From Gloeocapsopsis dulcis (lineage in GTDB: Bacteria > Cyanobacteriota > Cyanobacteriia > Cyanobacteriales > Chroococcidiopsidaceae), in the NCBI RefSeq assembly GCF_032163395.1, contig NZ_CP119968.1, forward strand, positions 3,994,001 through 4,058,000: DNA of 64,000 nucleotides, given 5' to 3'. Both the position numbers and the translations under genes were made by a program. The notes below the pieces were generated by a model. The model saw only the letters and a list, made by a program, of their open reading frames with translations. It made no database searches and was not told the origin of the DNA. This document shows, one piece after another, positions 56,003 through 64,000 of the stretch (positions within the stretch are counted from its first letter, which is position 1; each line of letters starts with the position of its first letter).

Positions 56003-58432
56003 ATGTCTAAGCTTACTCGCAGGCAGCTACTTGTGTTCTTTGGAGCTAGTGCTGGTACTGCTGTACTAGCGCCTGTCCTAGGAGAGAGATTACTGGGCAA
56101 TGGGTCTACTTATGCTCAGACTACTGCACCTTTAAGTTTTACACCTGTACGTCTGCCGCATCCGTTACCGATATATCAAAAGCAAGTCAGTTATTTACCA
56201 ACAGGAATTGGAAAAGGAAATATATTACAGCCAGAATCGGATGCTAGGTTAACCAATTACACCGTTTTTGATGATGTGATTGTACCGCCAGAATATGAGC
56301 GGTATGTTATTGTACGCTGGGGCGATCGCGTTTTCCCCAATCCAGACGAATACTTTGGCTACAACTGCGACTACACGTCCTTTGTTCCTATTCAGGGAAA
56401 CCTCAATGATGGGTATCTTGTAGTTAACCATGAATATGTAAGCTATCCTTTCTCGCAACTTGCACCTGAGACTTCAGAGGATGTCACAGATACAGCGCAA
56501 TTTCCTATAACTTATCCTTTGATAGTAGGACGCAACCTACCTAATGAAAAAAACCGTGAATTACTCGGGGAGTTTTTCTACAATATAGGACTTTCTGTTA
56601 TTCGCATTACACGGAATAATCAAGGATACTATGCTGTTGTTCGCGATTCAAACAACCGACGCCTTCATGGTCTTTCTGGCTTAAGAATCAACAGCCAACG
56701 TACAGATCAGTACAAAGACATCACTTCTTGGGGAACTCTCAGCTACCAAAAAGGAGATAATAACTACATAATCGGTACTGGCCCTGCTGCTAAAGAAGTT
56801 TTTAATTTGAGTTCCGATGGATTGGGTAACAAGATTATTGGCACTGGCTTTAACTGTTCTGGTGGCACAACTCCTTGGAATACAATTCTATCTGCTGAGG
56901 AAAACTTTCAAGCAAGTTCTGCATTCTTCAATGGGGTGACAGAAGCAGTAAAACCTGACGGAACACAACTAGAGTACATTGAAGGCACAGTAGGAGCTGA
57001 ATTTGGCTTAGTTGGCGAAAAATACGGTTGGATGGTAGAAGTTGACCCTTACAATCCTAATTTCCGTCCGCGCAAACACACTGCACTCGGTCGTTTTCGT
57101 CATGAAAACATTGCCTTCCGCGCAGAAGCTGGCAAAAAGCTAATTGGCTACATGGGTGACGATCGCCGTGGGGGTCATACCTGGAAGTTTGTTAGCAAAG
57201 GCACACTTGTTAATCCGATTGACGGTAATAACCGAAAAGATAACAGCGTTTTATTTGAAGAAGGAACCTTATACGTTGCTAAATACAATCCTCCTTCTGA
57301 TCCTAACCAAGCTGAGGGAACAGGTGAATGGATTCCATTAGTCTTAAACACGACTACTAATCCTATTTCACCCTCAGTTTTAGCCTCTGTTGAACTTGCA
57401 GCTTTGGGTACAGCTTCTAGAGATGGTCTAATCAAGTTACCCAGTCGCCTGAGCACAGGTCAAGAAGTAGACGGTGGTGGATTTGATGTAACTATTACTA
57501 ACGAAGCTACTGCGCTTCCACCTTACAAAGGTAAAAAGCTATCCGATTTCTACACCAGTCAAGGTGCAGTACTTGTTGATGCTTTCCTTGCGGCTAACTT
57601 GGTAGGCGGAACCCCTACAGCACGTCCCGAAGACTTGGAAGTTAATCCCCGCAATCCACAAGAAGTCTTCATTGCCTACACTGATGGCGCAGCAGGAAGT
57701 GATGGCTATCCCGATTCGCGGATTTTTGTAGTTTCTAAGTATAGTGAAGCTATAACTGCTGCACAGCCTTCTGGAGCGCTTTTTAAGATTATTGAAGATA
57801 GTGCAGACGGCACTGGTAGAACCTTCCGCTGGCAGCGATTTATTAAAGGTGGAGAGGCAGGATCAGAACCTGGTGATGGCTTTGCCAATGTAGATAACTT
57901 GGCGTTTGACAACCAAGGAAATATCTGGGGCGTAACTGATATGTCCACGTCAGCACACAATGGTTTTGATACTGGTGCTGCAGGTACACCATTGGATATA
58001 GAACACACAGTTGTAGGTGCTGAATCGCCTAGTGTCATCGATTCCAACCTAAATGTGGAAACTTCAAATCTTATTGGTGTATTCGGTAACAATTGGTTGT
58101 TCTTCGTTCCTACGAGTGGTCAAGATGCAGGAGAACTTGTACCTTTTGCTTACGGTCCACCGCGCTGCGAGATGACAGGACCAACATTTATTGGCAATGA
58201 TACTTTGATTATTGCTGTACAGCACCCTGGTGAAAATTGCCCCTTCACTCCGCAAGTTACTTTGAGCCGAGATATTGAAATGCTCAACTTAGACGGTACG
58301 CTCTTTAATCAGAAGCGTACCGTTCCTCGTGGGAGTAACTGGCCAAGTAATATTGAAGGTAAACGTCAGGGACCACCGCGTCCATCTGTTATTGGCATTC
58401 GCCGTAAGGATGGTAAGAGTACGTTTGTCTAA
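56003..58432 (+). CDS. PhoX-family (DUF839) phosphatase, Tat-exported
   Basis: An 809-aa protein with a twin-arginine signal (SKLTRRQLLVFFGASAG). PhoX motifs are seen: NCSGGTTPWNTILSAEEN (about 290-307), GRFRHENIAFRAE and the C-terminal region with ENCPFTPQ. PhoX phosphatases hold Fe and Ca cofactors and free phosphate from organic phosphates in the periplasm. Length suits the large form. Upstream Pho-box-like repeats support phosphate control. A smaller relative lies at 60679. Confidence 0.9.
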   Translation: MSKLTRRQLLVFFGASAGTAVLAPVLGERLLGNGSTYAQTTAPLSFTPVRLPHPLPIYQKQVSYLPTGIGKGNILQPESDARLTNYTVFDDVIVPPEYERYVIVRWGDRVFPNPDEYFGYNCDYTSFVPIQGNLNDGYLVVNHEYVSYPFSQLAPETSEDVTDTAQFPITYPLIVGRNLPNEKNRELLGEFFYNIGLSVIRITRNNQGYYAVVRDSNNRRLHGLSGLRINSQRTDQYKDITSWGTLSYQKGDNNYIIGTGPAAKEVFNLSSDGLGNKIIGTGFNCSGGTTPWNTILSAEENFQASSAFFNGVTEAVKPDGTQLEYIEGTVGAEFGLVGEKYGWMVEVDPYNPNFRPRKHTALGRFRHENIAFRAEAGKKLIGYMGDDRRGGHTWKFVSKGTLVNPIDGNNRKDNSVLFEEGTLYVAKYNPPSDPNQAEGTGEWIPLVLNTTTNPISPSVLASVELAALGTASRDGLIKLPSRLSTGQEVDGGGFDVTITNEATALPPYKGKKLSDFYTSQGAVLVDAFLAANLVGGTPTARPEDLEVNPRNPQEVFIAYTDGAAGSDGYPDSRIFVVSKYSEAITAAQPSGALFKIIEDSADGTGRTFRWQRFIKGGEAGSEPGDGFANVDNLAFDNQGNIWGVTDMSTSAHNGFDTGAAGTPLDIEHTVVGAESPSVIDSNLNVETSNLIGVFGNNWLFFVPTSGQDAGELVPFAYGPPRCEMTGPTFIGNDTLIIAVQHPGENCPFTPQVTLSRDIEMLNLDGTLFNQKRTVPRGSNWPSNIEGKRQGPPRPSVIGIRRKDGKSTFV

Positions 58433-58463
58433 ATTGTTACCTCAATTTCATTAAAAGTTAATG

Positions 58464-58512
58464 GTGGTTATTTCGAGGATAAAGTTGCTTGAAATAGCCA
58501 CTTTTTTTCTGA
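58464..58512. terminator. Bidirectional terminator between phoX and the ABC exporter
   Basis: An 11-bp stem GTGGTTATTTC (58464-58474)/GAAATAGCCAC (58491-58501), with one G-T pair, is followed by T7. It serves phoX on the plus strand and, with the complementary A-rich side, probably the minus-strand exporter. Confidence 0.75.
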
Positions 58513-58532
58513 GTTTTACTGAATATTAATTT

Positions 58533-60377
58533 TTATTCAGTTCCTAGCATCTGCAGTTTGTGCAAGCTAGCATATAGTCCGTCTTGCTGCAAGAGTTCGT
58601 CATGACTCCCTGATTCGACAAGCTGACCGCGCTTGAGGACAAAAATGCGGTCTACATTGCGGATGGTTGAGAGACGGTGAGCAATAATAATTGCTGTGCG
58701 GTCTACAAGTAACTGATCTAAGGCATCTTGAATTAAAGCTTCTGTGCCAACGTCTAAACTTGCAGTTGCTTCATCGAGTACAAGAATATGCGGATCGCGA
58801 ATTGCAGCGCGAGCAAATGCGAGAAGTTGTTTTTGACCACTTGAAAGATTTGTGCCGCGTTCTCTGAGTTGGGTATCGTAGCTTTGGGGCAACTGTTCAA
58901 TAAATTGATCGATATTCGTTTTCTGTGCAGCTGTGGTAATTTCTTCAAAGGAGTAGGAATCACCTAATGTAATATTACTTTTGACATCCCCCGCGAACAA
59001 AAAGCCTTCTTGCAGAATCACTGCCATGCGACTTCTTAATTCTGCTTGAGGTAATTCGCGAACATCAATACCGTCTACCAAAATACGCCCGCGACTTGGT
59101 TCATACAAGCGGCACAACAATCGAATAATCGAACTTTTACCTGCACCCGTAGGACCAACTAAAGCAATTTTCTCTCCAGGATGAATGACGAAGTTTAAAT
59201 CTTTGATAACGTAATCATCATCTTTGTAAGCAAACCAGACATGTTCAAATCGAATTTCTCCTGCTAAGGAGCGAGGGATGTTATTTTGATTATTGTGTAC
59301 TGAGTGGTGACTTTTAATGTGTTCTGGGTCGCGAATTTCAATCGGTTCATCAAGAATGTCATTGACACGTTCTACAGCAGTGAAACCTGCCTGAATCGCC
59401 GTAAATTTCTCCGCAAATTGTCGTAAGGGATCAAATAGACGTTGTGCAAAGAGAATGAATGCAGATAATATACCAAAAGTCAACTGTTCTCGTAGGACAA
59501 AAAAGCCACCTAGCCAAAGGACAGCGGCGATCGCAACCAATGCAACCCATTCTAGTGTTGCAGACACGGCTGAGTCGTGAAAGATTGTTTTATCGACTTC
59601 ACGAACATATTGTTTGTTGGTTGTGCGAAACAGTTGGGCATTGAATTTCTCGCGCCGAAATAGCTGCACCACATTAACACCAGTAATATTTTCTTGTAAC
59701 GTGGAGTTTAGTGCAGAAAGTTCCTCACGCGCTTTGTAATTTGCTTTGCGATACTGCTGTTGGAAATAAATGATTAGTCCCGTTACTGGAAACAGCATCA
59801 ACGTCAGCATCAAAGCAAGTTGCCACTGCAAAGTGAACATTGTCACCAAGATCACCAGCATTGAGAAAACATCGCTAATAATTCCAATCGCGCCAGTAGT
59901 AAAGACATCACCTAGGGCTTCGACATCGCTTATTAGGCGAGTAATCAGCTTACCTACTGGGGTACGGTCAAAAAACCGCACTGCTAGCGAAGTAACGTGT
60001 TCAAATAAGTCGTTGCGGATATCAGCAGTAATTTGTTGTCCAATTTTTTGCACCAAGTATCCTTGAACGCCAGTGAAGATCAGCCGGACAATGACTGTGA
60101 TTAGTAACAAAACTTCTAGTAGTACTAATCCTTCAGATAAAGGACGATTACGCAAAAACTCATAAACATTCGGTTCCTGACGAATGAGAGAAATTGCTTG
60201 TCCAATAATCAAGGGTTGCACTGCGCCAGCGATCGCCACCGGAACAAGTAGGAACATAGACAGTATTAACAGCCGTCCGTGACGACGTCCATAAGGCACT
60301 AACCGTAAAAATAATCGCCAGTCATTTTCGCGGCGACGATGTGTCACTGGCTGCGAAAGTGGCGCTGAACTAGTCAT
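58533..60377 (-). CDS. ABC exporter, fused permease-ATPase
   Basis: A 614-aa half-exporter of the multidrug/lipid type. About 1-340 is the six-helix membrane domain; about 370-610 is the ATPase with Walker A GPTGAGKSS, signature LSSGQKQL and Walker B ILVLDEATASLD. LSSGQ replaces the usual LSGGQ, as in some drug exporters. It lies between two phoX-family genes and may have moved with them. Substrate unknown. Confidence 0.92.
   Translation of the reverse strand: MTSSAPLSQPVTHRRRENDWRLFLRLVPYGRRHGRLLILSMFLLVPVAIAGAVQPLIIGQAISLIRQEPNVYEFLRNRPLSEGLVLLEVLLLITVIVRLIFTGVQGYLVQKIGQQITADIRNDLFEHVTSLAVRFFDRTPVGKLITRLISDVEALGDVFTTGAIGIISDVFSMLVILVTMFTLQWQLALMLTLMLFPVTGLIIYFQQQYRKANYKAREELSALNSTLQENITGVNVVQLFRREKFNAQLFRTTNKQYVREVDKTIFHDSAVSATLEWVALVAIAAVLWLGGFFVLREQLTFGILSAFILFAQRLFDPLRQFAEKFTAIQAGFTAVERVNDILDEPIEIRDPEHIKSHHSVHNNQNNIPRSLAGEIRFEHVWFAYKDDDYVIKDLNFVIHPGEKIALVGPTGAGKSSIIRLLCRLYEPSRGRILVDGIDVRELPQAELRSRMAVILQEGFLFAGDVKSNITLGDSYSFEEITTAAQKTNIDQFIEQLPQSYDTQLRERGTNLSSGQKQLLAFARAAIRDPHILVLDEATASLDVGTEALIQDALDQLLVDRTAIIIAHRLSTIRNVDRIFVLKRGQLVESGSHDELLQQDGLYASLHKLQMLGTE
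60283..60302. repeat. 20-base repeat, copy 1 (inside exporter N-terminus)
   Basis: 60283-60302 is identical to 62154-62173 over 20 bases. Copy 1 lies within the 5' end of the exporter gene. Together with the longer repeat at 60402/63111 it suggests an old segmental duplication. Confidence 0.7.
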
Positions 60378-60401
60378 GCTAAAACCTAATAAACTAATCT
60401 T

Positions 60402-60470
60402 TGTAGCAAGGCACGCTTATCGAGTTTAGCGCTAGCACATCCTAAGTCACCATGCCTGGGATGGAAACCA
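60402..60470. repeat. Dispersed repeat, copy 1
   Basis: About 70 bases similar to 63111-63180: GGCACGCT then TATCGAG/GATCGAG, a TAGCGCTAG palindrome, and TCACCATGCCTG before GGAAA/TGAAA. Copies are about 80 percent alike by eye. Confidence 0.65.
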
Positions 60471-60634
60471 CAATTAAAGAACTCATCCCTTCTGCTGCTA
60501 TTCCAGCATCACTCAACTACAGGTCTGGCATACAAGAAAAACAAGCAAATTGTTTCTTTTTTGACTATAAGACGAGTAAAAGCTCTTGAAAGCTTAGTAT
60601 TACTCTAGTTTAGTTTTTCTTACTTAGAAAGAAT

Positions 60635-60664
60635 CTTAATCCAAGCTTAACCGTATCTTTCGCT
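60635..60664 (+). promoter_or_regulatory. Pho box upstream of phoX-like gene 2
   Basis: Octamers CTTAATCC, CTTAACCG and CTTTCGCT start at 60635, 60646 and 60657, exactly 11 bases apart with 3-base spacers. The first two fit the cyanobacterial PhoB consensus (Py)TTAA(Py)(Py)(T/A) apart from the last base; the third is degenerate. This is a better match than the site at 55818 and makes the gene a likely phosphate-starvation gene. Confidence 0.65.
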
Positions 60665-60678
60665 ACATTTAGTCACCG

Positions 60679-62055
60679 TTGAGTAAACTGCTACCGTCGA
60701 TAGTTGACATAAAGAGAGCAGAACCCTTGTCTTTTTCACGCCGCCGTTTCTTAACCTTAGCAGGAGCCACTACTGCTGGAACTGTTCTTGCATCTCCTTT
60801 ACAGATGCTTTACGCCCGTGTTGCTAATGGTCAGACTATTCTTGCTGAAGGATATGGTCCCTTAATTTCAGACCCCAATGGTCTACTCGATCTTCCTCGT
60901 GGGTTTCAATACCGTGCTTTCTCGCGAGTTGGAGACAGAATGAGCGATGGCAGACTCGTGCCGGATCGGCATGATGGGATGGCTGCCTTCCCTGGACCTC
61001 AAAACACTACAATTCTAGTACGGAATCACGAGCATAGTCCTGGTGACCCTACTGGTGTTGAAGCTCCTGATAACCTCAAATATGATCCCACTAACAAAGG
61101 GGGAACTACAACCCTGATTGTCGGAGCAAATCGCAAGTTAATTCGAGATTATGCTTCTTTAGCTGGGACATATCGCAACTGTGCGGGTGGAGTAACTCCT
61201 TGGAATTCTTGGATTAGCTGTGAAGAAAATACCTCAACTCCAGCAACGAATCGCCCAGGAAATGCCAACAATGTGACGAAACGTCACGGCTATAACTTTG
61301 AGGTTCCCTCTCTAGCAGACGGACTGGTTAATCCAGAACCCCTAATTGCTATGGGTCGCTTTAACCACGAAGCCGTTGCCATCGACCCTCGAACCGGAAT
61401 TGTTTATGAAACCGAAGATAGAGGAGATGGTTTGTTCTACCGCTTTATTCCTAGGCAGCCTGGTAACTTGACAAGCGGAGTCCTTGAAGCCCTACGAATT
61501 CAAGGGCGACCTCAAGCAATTACTAAAGTAGGATTTCCTGTAGGTCAAAAGTTTGCAGTTGATTGGGTTCGGATTGAAGACCCCGATCCTGCTACTGATA
61601 GCGTTAGAGTTGAGGGCTTTACTAAAGGAGCCGCTCAGTTCAGTCGAGGTGAAGGTGCTTGGTTCGGTAACAATGAAGTGTACTTTACCTGTACCAATGG
61701 TGGTGTTGCCGGATTTGGTCAGGTCTGGCGTTATATTCCTGGTACTACTAGTCAAGACGGAGGCACCATTGAACTGTTTGTCGAATCACCTAGCCAAGAA
61801 GTTTTAGATTTTCCAGATAATATTGTAGTTGCTCCTTTCAACGACCTGTTCCTTTGCGAAGATGGTCAAGGTGAGCAATTTGTGAGAGGGGTGACTTCCC
61901 AAGGGGAACTCTACTCATTTGCGCGGAATGCTTTGAACACATCTGAGTTTGCTGGAGCCTGTTTTTCACCGAATGGTCAAACAATGTTCCTTAACATTTA
62001 TAGACCTGGAATTACCTTTGCCATTTGGGGTCCTTGGAATAGCCGCAAGAGTTAA
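60679..62055 (+). CDS. PhoX-family (DUF839) phosphatase-like protein, Tat-exported
   Basis: A 458-aa (442 if started later) relative of the PhoX at 56003, with a twin-arginine signal (FSRRRFLTLAGATTAGT) and motifs NCAGGVTPWNSWISCEEN and MGRFNHEAVAIDP. The Pho box ends only 15 bases before the TTG at 60679, so a second TTG at 60727 (MSFSRRRFL, with AGAGAG about 8 bases upstream) may be the true start. It is likely a periplasmic phosphatase or phosphodiesterase induced by phosphate limitation. Confidence 0.85.
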   Translation: MSKLLPSIVDIKRAEPLSFSRRRFLTLAGATTAGTVLASPLQMLYARVANGQTILAEGYGPLISDPNGLLDLPRGFQYRAFSRVGDRMSDGRLVPDRHDGMAAFPGPQNTTILVRNHEHSPGDPTGVEAPDNLKYDPTNKGGTTTLIVGANRKLIRDYASLAGTYRNCAGGVTPWNSWISCEENTSTPATNRPGNANNVTKRHGYNFEVPSLADGLVNPEPLIAMGRFNHEAVAIDPRTGIVYETEDRGDGLFYRFIPRQPGNLTSGVLEALRIQGRPQAITKVGFPVGQKFAVDWVRIEDPDPATDSVRVEGFTKGAAQFSRGEGAWFGNNEVYFTCTNGGVAGFGQVWRYIPGTTSQDGGTIELFVESPSQEVLDFPDNIVVAPFNDLFLCEDGQGEQFVRGVTSQGELYSFARNALNTSEFAGACFSPNGQTMFLNIYRPGITFAIWGPWNSRKS

Positions 62056-62094
62056 AGACTTAACTCACAATGTAGATCCTATAAATGACTTGAG

Positions 62095-62117
62095 GGGATG
62101 GGTAATTTATCCATCCC
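62095..62117 (+). terminator. Hairpin after phoX-like gene 2
   Basis: GGGATGG (62095-62101) and CCATCCC (62111-62117) form a perfect 7-bp stem with a 9-base loop, followed by TTCTTACT; the T-run is weak. Confidence 0.55.
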
Positions 62118-62153
62118 TTCTTACTGGAGATTAAACTAAAAAGGAAGTTGTCC

Positions 62154-62173
62154 CGACGTCCATAAGGCACTAA
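62154..62173. repeat. 20-base repeat, copy 2
   Basis: Identical to 60283-60302 in the same orientation, but here intergenic, 67 bases before the DUF4058 start. It looks like a remnant of the exporter gene's 5' end. Confidence 0.65.
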
Positions 62174-62239
62174 TAATTTCTCCTTTGCACTTAAAGCTGC
62201 CTATTGTGTATCAACCGTGATGTAACTAGGAGAACCACC

Positions 62240-63022
62240 ATGTCCTCACCGTTTCCAGGGATGGACCCTTATCTAGAAAGCTACTTGTGGTCTGATGTAC
62301 ACGCGGCACTTGCTAACAAGATTCGACAGCAGTTGACGCCTAAACTACGCCCGCGATACACAGCTAGGTTGGAGATATATTTAGTAGAAGACCCAACACC
62401 AGAAGTCGAAGTTGGTATTCTTTACCCTGATGTCGAGATCTTACAAGTACAGCAATCTCAGGAAACCACGACTCCAGTAAAAGAGAGTGTTGCTACTACT
62501 CCTGCACTATTAACGCTACCTGTTTTGCAACCTGTAGAAGTCCGAATTCCCACTGTTGAGATTCGAGATACAGCTAAAAATGTCCTAGTAACTTGTATTG
62601 AGATTCTCTCTCCAGTGAACAAACGCGAACCAGGTTTGAGTATTTACCGTCAAAAGCGCCAACGTCTATATCAAGCTGGAGTACATCTAATTGAACTAGA
62701 TTTATTACGGCGGGGTACTCGTCCCTTCAACCATCCCCGTATTCCAAATGTGCCTTATATCGTGACTCTGACTCGTGCTCATTCTGGAGTGGTCAATATT
62801 TGGACAATCGGCTTACAAGACCAATTACCAATTATTCCTATACCGTTGCGCGATCCTGATGCTGATGTTGTTCTAGATTTATCTTCAGCTTTGCGTGATA
62901 TTTACGAGGAAGCTGCTTATGACCTTTCGATTGATTATAGTCAGCCACCACCACCGCCACCATTGTCTGAGTCAGATACTAAGTGGATCGAAAATTTGCT
63001 TGCAGCGTTTCGACAATATTAG
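62240..63022 (+). CDS. DUF4058 family protein
   Basis: A 260-aa protein with the family start MSSPFPGMDPYLES, the EILSPVNKREPG block and LPIIPIPLRDPD. The ATG at 62240 has AGGAG eight bases upstream. DUF4058 proteins are common in cyanobacteria and Chloroflexi, often in many copies, and their function is unknown. The C-terminus is Pro-rich. It sits between the two duplicated remnants and may have been inserted between them. Confidence 0.9.
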   Translation: MSSPFPGMDPYLESYLWSDVHAALANKIRQQLTPKLRPRYTARLEIYLVEDPTPEVEVGILYPDVEILQVQQSQETTTPVKESVATTPALLTLPVLQPVEVRIPTVEIRDTAKNVLVTCIEILSPVNKREPGLSIYRQKRQRLYQAGVHLIELDLLRRGTRPFNHPRIPNVPYIVTLTRAHSGVVNIWTIGLQDQLPIIPIPLRDPDADVVLDLSSALRDIYEEAAYDLSIDYSQPPPPPPLSESDTKWIENLLAAFRQY

Positions 63023-63497
63023 CATTTAGGTTCTAGTTGCTACCCAGCCACCACCCCAAAGCCCTGTAGAAAACCTGATAATATGACCAAAACCCGCTTG
63101 CTAAAGTAATTGTCGCCAGGCACGCTGATCGAGTCTAGCGCTAGCCATACTTTCTATGTCACCATGCCTGAGATTGAAAGCGTACGATTGAAAACTACAG
63201 ATTTAATCCGCGATCTGTGACAGCAACTCAATCTTGCTCAGATAAGGTTCGCATCTAGATTAGGTGTCCCATTTCAACCTGTCAATCGTTAGGAGAATGG
63301 GCACACAAAGCCTTTACTAATGGCACTGAAGTTTCTTGTAGAATTAGTACAGTAAATTGATACTGATGTAACGTTGCTAGATCAGCATTTTCCAGAAAAG
63401 GAATCGAAACACTGATTCAACAACACCAACAGAAACCGAGATAGCCTCTAAGTCGATGAAGAGGACTGGGCAAGTTGACTTGAAAAAAAATAAGAAT
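63023..63497. other. Intergenic region before the GAF sensor gene
   Basis: 475 bases without a gene. It holds copy 2 of the dispersed repeat at 63111-63180; the rest shows nothing recognisable. Confidence 0.55.
63111..63180. repeat. Dispersed repeat, copy 2
   Basis: Similar to 60402-60470, in the same orientation; includes CTAGCGCTAG and TCACCATGCCTG. In copy 1 these lie upstream of phoX-like gene 2; here they lie downstream of the DUF4058 gene. Confidence 0.65.
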
Positions 63498-64000
63498 ATG
63501 ACACCTGAGACGGGACAAACCAGCCTAGATGATATTCTCATTACCCCAGAATTGTCCCGTCGAGCACCCAGAACTTCTGACCTGAAAGCTGAAAATGATG
63601 CTTTTCGCACGCTAGCACGGCAACTAGTTGAGCAACCCCAAACAATGCTTCAAACCCTTGCGGCGATCGCTAAAGATCTCTGCCAAGCAGGAACAGCAGG
63701 AGTCAGCTTGCTAGAGGTGACACCGAGTGGTGAAGAATTCCGCTTAGTGGCACTTGCTGGAGAACTAGCAGGATCTGAGCAGGGGACAGTACCACGCCAG
63801 TTTAGTTTCTGCGGTGTCTGTCTAGAATGTCGAGCCGCCCAGCTTTACTCTTATCCGGCACGATATTTTACGCATCTCCAGTTGATTAAGCCGGCGATCG
63901 TTGAAAGTCTAGTGATTCCGCTAGTGGCGGCAGATCAACCCCTAGGTGCAATTTGGATTGTTTCTCACGACCCACAGCGACAGTTTGATGGCGAAGACGC
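63498..64000 (+). CDS. GAF-domain sensor protein (3' end outside window)
   Basis: An open frame of 167 codons from the ATG at 63498 runs off the window. After a polar N-terminus of about 50 residues it enters a GAF domain (AAIAKDLCQAGTAGVSLLEV, CGVCLECRAAQLY, LVIPLVAADQPLGAIWIV). GAF domains of this style head sensor histidine kinases or diguanylate cyclases; the output domain is not visible. Cys residues at FCGVCLEC are typical of this GAF subgroup and do not by themselves show a bound cofactor. Confidence 0.8.
   Translation, partial: MTPETGQTSLDDILITPELSRRAPRTSDLKAENDAFRTLARQLVEQPQTMLQTLAAIAKDLCQAGTAGVSLLEVTPSGEEFRLVALAGELAGSEQGTVPRQFSFCGVCLECRAAQLYSYPARYFTHLQLIKPAIVESLVIPLVAADQPLGAIWIVSHDPQRQFDGED

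Larger units (their letters stand above)
60378..60678. other. Intergenic region upstream of phoX-like gene 2
   Basis: 301 bases without a gene. It contains a repeat (60402-60470) shared with 63111-63180 and, near the end, a strong Pho-box-like array (60635-60664). Confidence 0.6.

Overview
The window is a stretch of cyanobacterial chromosome. Evidence read directly: psbX followed by a Ycf66-family gene, a cyAbrB-type regulator, a cyanobacterial-type chorismate lyase, an NtcA-type site, a substrate-binding/permease fusion of the BgtB type, and very frequent HIP1 octamers (GCGATCGC). Moderate GC, AACTCAA-type heptad repeats between genes and large multidomain sensor kinases suggest a large-genome filamentous or Chroococcidiopsis-like lineage; I do not name a species.

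Layout. 1-4040: recO (cut by the window edge) and deoC on the minus strand, then a DUF29 gene split by a decayed insertion sequence with recognisable ends and target duplication. 4067-6996: a divergent Mn/Zn-type metal ABC transporter with helically phased repeats between the two arms. 7015-11189: TPR protein, PrxQ-type peroxiredoxin, a heptad-repeat block, long HPF/LrtA, lipB and a VapBC-like toxin-antitoxin pair. 11382-13819: a divergent amino-acid ABC transporter (BgtA/BgtB-like) with an NtcA-type site between the arms. 14043-17853: thermonuclease, ferritin-like protein, small secreted protein, TauE-type permease and an orphan lipoprotein. 18045-22666: purL, purF and an AlkA-type glycosylase. 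22729-25865: a MATE exporter divergent from a MocR/PdxR regulator. 25900-31234: chorismate lyase, rpsP-khpA-phoH, a HutX-like gene, a DUF6816-like gene with an apparent internal deletion, and an ABC exporter.

31361-31526 holds tRNA-Tyr and tRNA-Thr. 31950-40001 is a signalling cassette: a 1976-aa kinase-like/AAA/GAF/histidine kinase/receiver protein abutting a receiver-PAS-GAF-histidine kinase. Then come tRNA-Arg, an HTH protein with a long acidic tract, an amine oxidase, cutA, tRNA-Leu, accC, yggT, psbX, ycf66, two half-propeller secreted proteins, sdhB, cyabrB, a CPBP protease, cobalamin genes cbiET and cobH, and holA. 55075-64000 holds a DUF4168 protein, two Tat-exported PhoX-family proteins with Pho-box-like repeats, an ABC exporter between them, a DUF4058 protein and the start of a GAF sensor.

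Themes: nutrient acquisition (metal, amino acids, phosphate) with regulatory sites visible in the DNA, and large sensor proteins. I see no CRISPR array, prophage or defence island. The least explained material is the sensor cassette with a kinase domain lacking its catalytic residues, the twin half-propellers, and the phoX region with signs of an old segmental duplication.
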